The notes beneath the pieces were generated by a model, which worked only from the letters and a program-made list of their open reading frames with translations, made no database searches and was not told the DNA's origin. A DNA stretch of 64,000 nucleotides from Brugia malayi. Its lineage: Eukaryota > Nematoda > Chromadorea > Rhabditida > Onchocercidae. Location: the NCBI RefSeq assembly GCF_000002995.4, contig NW_025062475.1, forward strand, positions 3,192,528 through 3,256,527, read 5' to 3'. The first letter of the stretch is position 1. Each line of letters starts with the position of its first letter. A program made the position numbers and the translations under genes. Below, one piece after another: positions 13,425 to 25,200 of the stretch.

Positions 13425-13620
13425 GCACTACCAGCGCTCACCGAGTGAAGCATTCAGTACCACTACTACTCATTTTGGAGAGTGTGATCAACGTTACCTG
13501 ACCCGGCTCAACTGTCCTTTCTCTCTTCCTCAAGGCCTTTTGTCCGCCGAAGATACCACCAGCAACCGATCTCTTCCGATTTGAACCGCAATTTTCCGAT
13601 AAATGAAGTAGTAGTGCTCA
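13425..13620. other. GC-richer island bounded by an inverted repeat; possible exon or structured RNA
   Basis: This roughly 195-bp block lacks homopolymers and stands out from the AT-rich surroundings. It is flanked by arms CACTACTACTCATTT (13461-13475) and AAATGAAGTAGTAGTG (13601-13616), complementary except for one bulged base. On the plus strand one frame is open from 13387 to a TGA near 13588. A second starts at an ATG (13409), reading MFELYRTTSAHRVKHS before a GTACCA. On the minus strand another frame reads SVAGGIFGGQKALRKRERT and stops at a GTAACG donor-like site, but has no ATG. It could be a distal first exon, a 5' untranslated exon or a non-coding RNA; I cannot choose between them. 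Confidence 0.45.
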
Positions 13621-14827
13621 TTTTATTGTATTGATGATGTCGTTCAATTTATCACAACTATCTTTTGATTATCATTAACAATTTTTAACACTTTTATTTC
13701 TCATTTTGTAAAAAAATATATATATTTTAGCTGAAATATTCATAAAGAAAAAGAAATGATGAAAATTCTAATTTTATTACTTTCAAAATTTCTTCACATA
13801 CTTTTATCTTATCATTTACACTTAATTATCAATTAACATTCATTGATAAGTGAAATTTCTTTTATACAGTTGCGCACTTGTACAATACAAATGCGCAATT
13901 GTTATGTGCTAATTTTGTACTATACTGAATGATTCTCTGTGATTAAATAGATTCTTGCGCAGCTTATCAAATTTGTTTACTTATTAATAAAAGTGTAATT
14001 TTCTTGTATGATTACTTATTATTGTGCAGGTGAGAAATAACATAGACAAACTATTTTCATTGACATTAACATAAGTTTAAATTCCTTAAATAATTCATTT
14101 CTTCGAAAAAATCTTTCAATTTTAATCAATTTATTGATATTTTTGTTTTTTTTTGTTTTTTTTTAAAAAAATATTTTCAATTTCTAATCATTTCTTAAAT
14201 AAAAAACTCATTAAAAAAAAAAAAAATGGAAAGAAATTTGTAGAATATTAATCTTTCGATATGCTTTTAATGTGTATAATTTTCTCTTTCTTTTTATACT
14301 AATCTAATCTGATATTAATTATGACCTGAATTCATCTAATTGATACATCCATCCTATAATTAATATTATAATTTTCTGTTACAAAATTACCAATTGAAAA
14401 TTCGATTAAATTAACAACACATTTCATGACAATATCCTTCATATTAAAGTATTTTAAAAATGTTGAAGAATTAAAGTAATTGAAAAACTTAAATGATTAA
14501 AAAAGTATCATTAAGAAAATTTGAAATTTGGAAATTTATTTCAGTTTAAAATTTACCTCTTACTAGTTAATCTATCATAATGAATCCGATCAGTGTTTTA
14601 AATAACTCATTGATAATAATGATGACGATTTTTTAAGAAAAAAATTTGACTTTATTATTTCATCTACAGTTAATAATTTAAATTTTGACGCCATCATTCT
14701 AATTTTTTTTTTTTCTTTTCTTAATGATTTAAAAAAAAAATAACAGAAATTAATTTGAGCAAAAATAGAATGTTGATTAGAATGTCGTACCGGTTAATAT
14801 CTGGCAACGACAGTATGTGACCCTTAC

Positions 14828-14906
14828 CGATGATTAAAAGTTCATAAGTCGTTTCAATGATGTAGAAATGACCGAAATTGTTTGATTGTTTCGCACTAAC
14901 ATTCAT
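14828..14906 (-). CDS. Candidate minus-strand first exon
   Basis: An ATG at 14906 opens 26 codons (starts MNVSAKQSNNFGHFYII) ending in phase 1 at a strong donor, gtaaggg. Base composition is less AT-rich than the flanks. No convincing downstream exon was found on the minus strand between 7.3 and 14.8 kb, so this may be a chance open frame, a conserved non-coding element, or the start of a gene whose remaining exons I missed. Confidence 0.2.
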
Positions 14907-16306
14907 TATTTTATTGATAATTTCAAATATTTTTGAAAAACTTTTTCATCTATTAGTTATTATTCATTCTATTTTTTCTTTTTTATTAGCTTAAAACAAT
15001 TTCATATCCTTTTTTACTACAAAATTACTATTTTTTAATTAAATGAAGTAATAAGTGTGTTAACTATCATTATCATACAACGTGAAGTGATAAGAGAATT
15101 TGGTACAAATGCGCCTGTAACCTTTTTAATGATAGTTGAGCGGAAAATTATCTTCAAAAATCTGACCAAGTAAATGTTGCATATTAATTCTGTGAGTTTC
15201 TGCTTTTCTTTTTTTTTCAGAAAAAAAAAAGAAAAAATAAATAATTGTTTGACCTTATTGTTGAAATGACATCGTATTGTATTTTCTTATCGATTATTAG
15301 TTTAGATTTTTGCAAAATTTTAAATGTCTTTTTTTTTCCTCTCAGAACAATATATTAAACTTCATGAATCAGAAATCTAAACAAACCGGATTTAATTTTT
15401 CCATTTCGTATCCATCATTTCCTTTTTTTTTTTTTTTTTTTTTCATTTTTCCTTAAATTATTTATCAAACAAGATATGCAAGAGAAGTTTGTTTCTTTTC
15501 TTATTTCTTACAAAAATTTTTTTTTGAAAAGCATTTTATTTCTATTATATTCCTTTTTTTTTTTTTTTTTTTTTTCTAAAAAAAAAATTCAATTTATTTT
15601 TGTTAAAGGAATATCATATCTTGAACAGTTCTTTCTGGATGTATCAACTTGAAAGTATTCAAGTAAAAAGAAAAAAAAAAATGAAATTCTAAGTAATTTA
15701 CTTTTTAATAATTAAATTTTTGGAATTTTTTTTATATTTCAAAATTTTCATTCCAATATTTTATCATTTTGAAATTAATTTCGAAAAATGAAAAAAGATG
15801 TAACGATAAAAAAATTATCTTTAATTTTTACTTTGCATATTTTATAGCAAACTTTTTCCTAATTTATAATTTTGTTGAAAGAAAAATTTTAAATGAGAAA
15901 GTGGTAATTATTAATTACTTTGCTGTTTTACACTTAAATACTTTGACAATAGCAAATTTAAATATTTGATCATTGCAAAACTCATCGTAGATTATTTCAC
16001 AAAAGCTAAATAAATGTTAAGTAAACAAATGCTTCTTTTCTTAAAAAAAAAAGCGAAAAACTTGTGACATTTTTATAGTTTCCCTTCTTCACATCTATTA
16101 TAATTGATTTAAAATTTTTTTTCTTTTTTTTTAATCTATGAAAAAATATTGCTATTTTATCATTGCTTATCATATAAACAAACAAATTTCACTAACTTTC
16201 TTATTTCTATCTGAAATTTCATTTGTCATTTTCCTTTTTAACTTTGATTTAATTATCATTCATTTTCTTCATTCATTCATTGGTTTAAAAAAAAAAAAAA
16301 CAATAA

Positions 16307-16585
16307 AATACCTGTTTGCTTTCCGGTTTAAACACTAAAATACTTATATACCTTCCGTCTTAGAAGTAAAGTACCTCTATACTTTCCAGTTTAAATAGTA
16401 AAATATCCATATGCTCTCCGGTCCGGCTTAGACAGTAAAATACCTATATATTTTCCAGTTTGGGTAGTAAAATATCTATATGCTTTCTAGTTTAGACAGT
16501 AAAATTCCTATGTGCTTTCCGGTCTAAACAGCAAGGTACCTAAGTGCTTTCCGGCTTAGACAGTAAAGTATATTTTCCGGTTTAT
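16307..16585. repeat. Degenerate minisatellite, about 33-bp unit, about 8 copies
   Basis: Each unit reads roughly CTTTCCGGTTTAGACAG followed by TAAAATACCTATATG, with substitutions and small indels (for example CTTTCCAG, CTCTCCGG, CTTTCTAG starts). One unit carries an extra CCGGT. Copies are diverged but the period is obvious. The array lies in non-coding DNA, and the open frames crossing it are accidental. Confidence 0.9.
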
Positions 16586-19504
16586 TTATTTTCATCAATG
16601 TATTGTTATTTTACTATTACTAAGCAAATATATACCACGGTATCATTACAGCAATTTTCAAAAAAAAAAAAATACAAATTATTATTTTGCAATATTTTTG
16701 CACTCATAAGTTTATCAAATTTCATTCGAATTACAATAGAGAGAATCTCTTTATCGTATCATCCAATTAAACTAATTTTCTTGTACTCATTTTAAATTTT
16801 TTCTTTTCTTTTTTTTTTCGCAAATTTCTTTGTTTATTTAACAATTTCATGAAAAATTGAAACAAATGTAGAAGAAAATGAAAAATTTCCAATAATTGTT
16901 ACAAATTAATTGCTGATTTTTAGGAAATCCAAATCTAATTATTATTATTATTCCCTTTTTTTTTTTTTTTTTTTTGAAATTTCATTATTAGTTCTTATGC
17001 ATCTGTAAGTATTGTTTTCTTTCTTTCATTTTTATTAGAATCACATTTTATAAAGCAATTACTTATTTACGATTAAAATTTCTACTTGTTTACTTTTTTT
17101 GCATAATGATGGATTTTTTTTTTCGTTTCTGAAATCTGAAAAAGCCTGTTTTAAATTCAAAAAACAACAGTAACTAATATAACATAGCTTAATTGTCCTT
17201 TAAAGAAGAAGAAGGAAAAAAAAAAAAGAACTCGTTTTTGATTGAATTCATTCCTAATACAATTCTTTAATTCTTCATTCATTTTCTTCTCTCACCCATA
17301 TGCTTCTTAGTTTTCAAACTTTTATGCCTATTTTATTGTAATCCAATTTTAATTTTGCATATTTATTTCTGCAACAAGCTTAATTAAACAATTAATATTA
17401 CTTACAATTGAAATCATAGATATGTCATTTTGTCATATATTATGTCATCACATCATCAATTTGTACCAATGATCCTTAAATTGTCACGAAAAGTAAATTC
17501 TCACTTTAATCTATAAGTGACAAAAATTTTGACTAAGTGTGACAGTAATCTTTCTTTCTCCCTTTTCAACTGCTATATTTACATTTATTTAAATTTATGA
17601 ATTTTAATTTCATTTTTTAATTTAACAAATTTTGTATAGTTACACAGTATTGCATACAATTATCCTACACCTTCTCTCTCTCTCTCTCTCAACCTATCCA
17701 TCTTTCCGTTATTATTTATAATTCAATGTTCGATTTTGAATTCAAATAATAAATCAATCAGTCGCACAAATTGTTAGATTTATTCTTTAGAAAAATTCAA
17801 ATTTGATAATTTTCAAAATTTTTTAAAATATCTATGTAATAGCAATGATGCATGCAATGCAGTAATGCAAATTTAAAAAATATAACCTTCTAAATGAGTA
17901 ATTGGTACTTAAAAACCGGTAATTCGATGGATTATTACTATTTTAAATACTATATAATCCAAAACATTGTAACATTTCAAAGCAAATTTTATAATAATTA
18001 CTAATCTCTCACTTTTATTACTTAAACATTTTACTAAATAACCTATAACTTTTTTATAATTTATGAAAATTTTAGTTTAAGAATGTAAAAAAAAATGTTA
18101 AATATGAAATCATCTGAAAATGGATCACTTTTTACTGTAATAATCCAATTGAAATGATTAAAGAAAGTAAGGAAAGAGAGAGAGAGAGAGAGGGAAAAAG
18201 AAAAAAAGAAAGGTAAAGAGGGAAGATATAATAAATAGTGCGTTAAAATCCAATTAAAATATCAAAGAAAGAAGCGAACAAATTTTGTATAAATCAAAAT
18301 TTTTGATCATTTATGGTTATTGAAAGAAACAAAGAAAAAAGAAACAAATGATTGTTTACCAAAACTTTTTAGTAATTTTATTCAGTTTTTGAAATTTAAT
18401 TAAAACTATTATTTATTGATAAGATTTATGCTCGTGTAATTAAACATAATTAGGAATTAAAATAAATTTTTGCGCCAATTTAAGCTCTTTTCATTGCATC
18501 ATTGAAAATTAGCTAAAGAAAAAAAATTAATTTCAAAAATTTCAATTAAAAAGATAAGAAATTAATTTAGAAAATGAAGAAAAAAATTTTTTAGAATTTT
18601 CATTTTAAGTTTCTAACTAATTCTTCTATTCAATTTTTTATTTTTAATCATTTTATAACTATGAAATATCAAATGTAAATGGATAATTGCATGCAAACCG
18701 GTTGATATTTTCCGGTCCAGTTTTATCTTCATATCTGTTTCAGCAAAAAAAAAAAATCGATTTTTAAGCATAATGAAGTTTTAGAAATGTTATTTTGGCA
18801 TTCATAAAATTCAACTTATTATCATTATTTAAATTTTGAAATATATGTGAAACGGATATAATTGTTTTCATACTAACATTGAAATAATTGCAAATTTATT
18901 CAATGTTTATTGAAATATAAGAGAGAATTTATTAATGAAACAATAGAATGCACTTATCTAATCAATTTCAATCTGATCTTTTCTTCATTTTACACACAAA
19001 ATACATTGTTCAAATCTTTGTTTCAAAATTTAACACAAACATTTCGCTTTTATTTAAAATAGCGGTATCGCTAAAGCATTTACAATCATACATTATCATA
19101 TCATAACATTCTTTACTTTATAAAAAAAAAAAAGACAGATCGATGCTTACTTAACTTAATCATAAATTGCTCAAAATTATTAATAATGCAACTATTGCAC
19201 TAATTTATGAAACATTTGTAAATTTATTTGAAAAAAGTATCTATCATTTCTAAAAAAAAAAATGTTATAACATTATTTGCACAGTAAAGTAAATGTATTA
19301 ATATCTATAAAAAATACAATCAAATGAAAAAAAAAAAGGAGAAATAAATAAGAAAACAAAAAATAGGTAAATAAATAAATAAATTATAATTATAAAGATT
19401 AAAGCAATAATAAAGATTACATTTTGTAAATTTTCTTCTTTTGTTTATGATAAAATATTAAATTATTCGTTTTTTTAAATTTTTTTTTTCAAAAATTTAA
19501 TGAT

Positions 19505-19805
19505 TAATTTCATCAATTCTGTATGTATGCATGTATGCATGTGTGTATGTATTTGAAGGAAGGTTGACATGTCAATATATAAGCGCAAAGCGTTAATGTA
19601 TGCGAAATATCAATCAAAGCTTTTTGCATGGTGGCATTTGAATTCCGGTTTTTTTCCACTCTGTAGCAGGATTTATTTTCATTTCTGAATAGAATTGTGC
19701 AAGGATGTTTGATTAGCACTAAAATTATACTCTTCGGATTACACACACATACATACACACACACACACATACATACATACATACATACACAGACAGACAG
19801 ACATA
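19505..19805. repeat. Two microsatellites flanking a unique block
   Basis: A (ATGT)/(ATGC) array lies at about 19518-19551 and a (CA)n/(CATA)n/(CAGA)n array at about 19740-19805. Between them is about 180 bp of less AT-rich sequence containing the perfect 12-bp palindrome TTGACATGTCAA (19564-19575). The minus-strand open frame across the block ends in repeat-encoded Tyr/Val/Cys and has no splice support. Confidence 0.75.
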
Positions 19806-20722
19806 CAAGTAATATTTGTTTAATTTAAAATATGTTAAATTGTTATATAACTAAATGATTAATTTTGAGAAATTTTCATAATTATTCAAAGTGGAAGGAA
19901 AAAAAAAGTTGAAATATTAAAAAAACAGAAAAGAAAATGTAAAAACTGAAAGGTAAAAAAGTGAATTTTTTGAATTGTTAATGCATTTGTAAAGAATGTT
20001 TTCACAATCTTTTCAATTCATATGACTCACATTTAAGTTTGTTTACAGTCATTGTTTACCTGACTCACCTATTTCTCTAATTTTACCTTTTGCTTACTCA
20101 AATGTTTTCTTGTACTAACACTTATGTTACGATAGAAAGCTCTAATAATTGAGCTTCTGTGAATAATTATTTCAAATTCGGAATATATTTAATGAATGAA
20201 TGAATTAATTAATTAGAATTGTATTTTACTTGGAAATATTATTCAGATATATTAAATATGTTATAGCTAAACACATTATAAATAGATTTATTCCAACAAC
20301 TAATTATTAATTAGTATTATTAGCCATAAAGGTTTAATTTCCAGTGATAATTATTAAGTATTTTTTAAATAGAGCTACAGAAAGACGATTTATTCAAAAC
20401 GTCTATTTACTTTTTAAAAAATTTTTGCCATTTTTTTTTTTTTTTTTGGTGATCGTTTTGATTTAATTGAGGAATTTATACTTTGATAGATTAGAAATTT
20501 GATATTTAAACAGGTAATTTTGTCACAAAACCAGTTGACATTTTTGCTTTGTTAGATTGATGGCAGTTATTTTGTGTTTAACAGATAGATTGTCACATCT
20601 CTCGGATAATGGTTGACACAATTAAAACGCAGAGATAACTTTCCACTTAAGCAGAATGCAGTCATTTTAGAAGGATGATTCCATGTGAGGCATATTTGAT
20701 GATTTAAAAGACAAGTATTTGT

Positions 20723-20772
20723 TAGCCAAGACATTGGTCAGCCAAGACATTGGTCAGTCAAGACATTGGTCA
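20723..20772. repeat. Tandem 16-mer, three copies
   Basis: AGCCAAGACATTGGTC is repeated three times, the third with one change (GTCAAG for GCCAAG). It lies in non-coding DNA. Confidence 0.9.
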
Positions 20773-21623
20773 GCTATGATTAATCAGTTCTTAAGCAATA
20801 CTAATAAGTAAACATCACAAATCAAATAAAATATTTTAATTTTATTCTCAAAAATACGTCAATGATATTACTTAATTATTAAAAAAAGAATGAGTAAGTG
20901 AAAATATCATTAGCGCTTGGCATATTTTTTTGTTTCTATCTGAATTCTTTCATACAGAAATAATTTATTATTGATTAAAAGAAATAATTATTTAATTTTT
21001 TTTCTTTTTTTTTAAATGAAAATACTTCATTTAATTATCTAAAAATTTGAATTCTATTATTCGACAACTAACGTCGCAGAATTTACTTTATCTTTTTTTT
21101 TTTTTTTTTTGTTTTTTGTCTTTATCAAAAATTAATTGATTATTATATCGATTTTTATGATTCATTTAAAAGCACATCCATTAGTTTTGATAATTAATGA
21201 TTATTTGAGAAATGAATAAAAAACTTTAGATAGGAACAAATTTAAATTAATGTTCTTTAGGAATTTGATTCATTCGTTTTCTTCTAATAAAGTTGGATGA
21301 TCTTTAATTTCAAATTTTGCATTTTAGTAAGTTTCATTTGTTAATCTAATTACTTTAGTTTAACCTTTCACATTATTTTTTATGTTTTTTTTTTTGTGTT
21401 ATCATTGCTTTTTATTCTTTAAACTTCGTTTTTATTTTTTCCCGCTGACTATACTTTATAGCTTTATCAAATATTATCAACTGATATCAGTGCTGTCCTT
21501 AGTTTGTGATAATATTTTTTTTACTTTTTTTTTTCGATATTATCATTATTCGTTTACATTACACTTTACATTTCATATTTATATTTCAAAAAAAAAAAGA
21601 AATTTTATTGAGTATTTTTATAG

Positions 21624-22251
21624 GACGAAGACTAAAACGAATTTCATCGAAATCGTTCAACTTCTCAAATACTCTTTCATCAATAAATAGCGAAGCTGAT
21701 AGCAACAATAAATTTCATTGTACTGAGCAACAAGCGCAAATATCGCTAGCGCCACATTCCGGTAACTCACCATTACCGCCTCTGCTACTCAATCAACAGT
21801 TTATCTTTCTCAACGATAATATTGTTGGTAAGTGATGTGAATAATTTCATATAAAAAAATTGTGAGAAAAACGAAAGTTATATTTGTAAATTTAAATGAT
21901 TGCGAAATTTTTTTTAAGAAAAAATTGAAATCGGCAAGAATATAATTGAATAGAATAGTTATTCTTTCATAATTTTACTTCATTTTTTTTTTTTTTTTAA
22001 ATTTAAAAGACAAATTAATTAGTACAATTAATAAAATACTTTTATTAGCAGAATAATTATTTGTCAAATATTATTGTTTATCATTATTAGGCATAGTAAC
22101 ACAACGTCAGTGGACAACATCAGCAGCACAGTCATCTTCGATTAATTGTCACAGCAAAAGTAAAAGTGTCATGTCAGCAAAAGTAGAAACAACAGTACGG
22201 CAATGGTCGACACCAATCGAAAAGGTTGTCGAAGGTCAACCACCAAAACCT
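21624..22251 (+). CDS. Large plus-strand locus, 5' exons of long isoform
   Basis: Two exons, 21624-21827 and 22091-22251. Sites: acceptor ttttatag, donor gtaagt, acceptor attattag, donor gtgagt. The reading frame needs one base from an upstream exon, supplied in phase by the candidate exon at 10482. The product starts basic (RRLKRISSKSF), passes through a Ser/Asn-rich segment and a hydrophobic patch (PLPPLLLNQQFIFLN), and ends VRQWSTPIEKVVEGQPPKP in phase 0. That is compatible with the exon at 28978. No known domain was recognised. Exons between 22.3 and 28.3 kb could have been missed. Confidence 0.6.
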
Positions 22252-25200
22252 GTGAGTTATATCGAGAATAGATTAGCTTTGTTAGCTTTGTTTTGAACCA
22301 ATTTAAATTAAATTTTTTTTAACCAAAGTTTAACAAAAATCGGATATATTAAGAAAAAAAGATAGAGTGAGCTCAAATTTACTATTTGTAAAATTTATGA
22401 AATTATTGACTGTTTTTTTTGAAAAATTACAAATCACAGAAATCACAGACACAATAAATGTTTGTTATTGAGAGGAAGTAAATAATACATTTTAGGTTGT
22501 TAGACTTGAATTTCATTAAAGTTCCATTAAAAGATAATATGTGTTTATTAATTAATTACATGCAATTTTTAAAGTAGCATTAAAAAAGTCAAACTATTTT
22601 ATATTATATTAAAATTAATTAATTGAAAAAAATATGTTTTATCAAAAATAAGAAAAAAATAAAAATGAACAAAAAGCATTCTAAATTGTAGTTTTATTAA
22701 TTTGCCATATTTTAATGCAAACTTTTGTAATAAAACTTAAAATAAAATTATCATTGGATGGAATTATCAGATTAGCAAATAATATGAAATTAATTCATAT
22801 CGGTAAAATCTTATGACAGATATAATTATATCAAATCATTAACAATCAATCAACCATCTGTTTTTACAGCCAAATGTCAAATTATGGGAAAGAAAAAAAA
22901 AAAAAAAATGTTACCCAAATATTTCCAAATTTGAAAATTCTTCCATTTGATGAATAATATAATTTCCAGTATAATTCGATTCGTTTCATTCCCATCAATT
23001 GTCCATCAACCATTTATCTCTTTTTTTTTTTCAAATTTTTAATTTTATAATAGTTGCGGTATTTCTATAATTTTATTTCAAATTCAAATTTCATTATAAA
23101 AGCAATTAAAATTGAATATATTGGATTGATCAGTAAACTGGACAACTTTTTTTTTGCATTTTTTTTGTTCTGATAAATTAATATTTGATTAATGAAGCGA
23201 ATAATTAGCATTTATAATTTTAAATATATGATGAAAATATGGTAGAAAAACGAATTATATATTTTTTTAAAAAAGAAAATAAATTTATTTAATTATGAAA
23301 ATATCATCAAAAAGCATATCGATTATTTCAAAAAATAATTGAAATGATAGTAAGAGGAAAAGAAAATTGTAAAAAGCCAATTTCTGTTCATTCAACTGTA
23401 AATGTAAATCCTTGCAGTCAACCAAATGGAAATTTTGTCACTGTCAACGATGAGAACTTTTTCTTTTCATTGTTACCCATAACTCATTCCTCTTTTTTTC
23501 CCTTTTCTCTTTTATTGAAAGGTATAATTTTTACTTTAATCATTTTTAACTTGACCTTCAATCATTTTGTATCGTTTATATTTCAATTAATGTTTCATTT
23601 TTATTCTCTAATCATATCTATACAATGCTTTATTAGCTTCTAACAACTTTTTTTTTTTTTTTAATTTAATTTTTAATTATTATAATTTTAGCTTACTTCT
23701 TTATTTTATCTTTATTTTTGATAGAAATTATACTTTGCAGTGTAGGATTTTTTTTTTTTTCGTTTTAATTTAAACAGAAAAAAAAAGTGCAAAAAATGTT
23801 TATATCAAATCACATTAAAGTCTATTTTGATGGTTTATTTAAATGAATTGAAATAGAGGGTGGTGCCAAATTGTTAAATAAATTCAATTGCGGAAGAATC
23901 TTTTTCAGTATAAATATATATCACTCATCGATTCCATCATATTGGTCATTTCTGATATTAATTTACATTAAAAATAGTTTACTTTTCATGCAATTTTTTT
24001 CTATTTCATCTATTTTAATTAATCTTACCTTAACTTAACTTTAAATTAATCTTAAATTATCAAATGATTGCGCATAAAATCATAATACTATTTATTATAT
24101 CATTAGTTTTTGATTTAAAATTTTACAAAACTTTTAATACTATTCAATAATTTTCACTTATGGCAATTATTCAGCTAACTTTTCAATTTTAAATTACTAA
24201 CAATTGCAAAATGATGAATATTTATTCGAATAATATTTTATCACATATTTTATTCCAATATTTTCTATGCAAAAATTTTTGATTTACAATGAAAATATAA
24301 TTTTCTTATTCAAAAATAGAAAGATGAAACATGAATGAAGTACAAAATGCAAATGACATTTCCTTGTTGAAATTACGATGAAAGAAAGATTTGTCCATCA
24401 GTTTTTCAATTTGTTATGTCTTCTTGCTTTCCCCTTCAGCAAAATTATTTCTATTCTTATTTACCACTTTCATCGTTATTTAAAATGCCATTAATTAAAA
24501 TATTTTAATATGAAATAATCAACATCAAATTAATATAATATTACTAACTTTATCAATTTTTTTTTCTATCAGTTCATAATTTATTATTTTGAATTAAATA
24601 ACTTCATTCAAAATCAAATATTCATCTAAAATTAATCCATAACATAAGCATTTCAAAAGTTTGCTAAAGCTAACTTAGCTTTTTTAACTGTTATAAGCTT
24701 GCTTATCAATTCATTTCAATTTAAAAATTTTTCATGTACTAATTTCTCTTCTTCTCACTCTTATTCTTACTTAATTCATTAAAGTTATTAATTGATATTT
24801 TCACAAAATAATTAAAAATTACAAAAGTATCACAATTAGCGACCTTAGAAGCTTTTACAGAATGAAATGAAAAGATGAATGATTTGCTAAGAATATTTTT
24901 GAATTTTTCTATCTTTTCCGGCTCCATACCATTACACATTTCGACATTGTACTTTGTTACCTTTTCTTATCGTTCCTTTCATCCCTATCAATTTTCTATA
25001 TTTTAAAATTTTTAATAATTAAAATTTATAAAAAATTTTATTTCTTTAAAAATTGTTACAAAAATTTAGTCAAATTTAATTTAAATAATACTAACTTTTC
25101 ATCATTATTTAACTGCTTGCTTTTTTTTTTTTTTTTTTTTTTTTTGCCTTTCATCCATAAATTTTCCATTTCAGGGAAAGATAATATCAGTTTTTTCATC

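Larger units (their letters stand above)
10510..21623. other. Long gene-poor stretch, possible first intron of the large locus
   Basis: Over 11 kb of AT-rich DNA with no exon chain on either strand. It contains the pyrimidine/purine tracts, the GC-richer island at 13.4-13.6 kb, a minus-strand candidate exon at 14.8 kb, the 16.3-kb minisatellite, the 19.5-19.8-kb microsatellites and a 16-mer triplication at 20.7 kb, each listed separately. Open frames at 11312, 11983, 12919, 15769, 16138 and 16544 follow simple sequence and lack splice signals. Confidence 0.55.

Noticed and set aside
19513..19782. Minus-strand 89-codon open frame
   Set aside because: Both ends are microsatellite-encoded and there is no acceptor or donor in phase.
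21382..21690. Overlapping Phe/Tyr-rich frame before exon 21624
   Set aside because: The frame is intronic AT-rich sequence; the exon begins only at the acceptor at 21622-21623, in a different frame.
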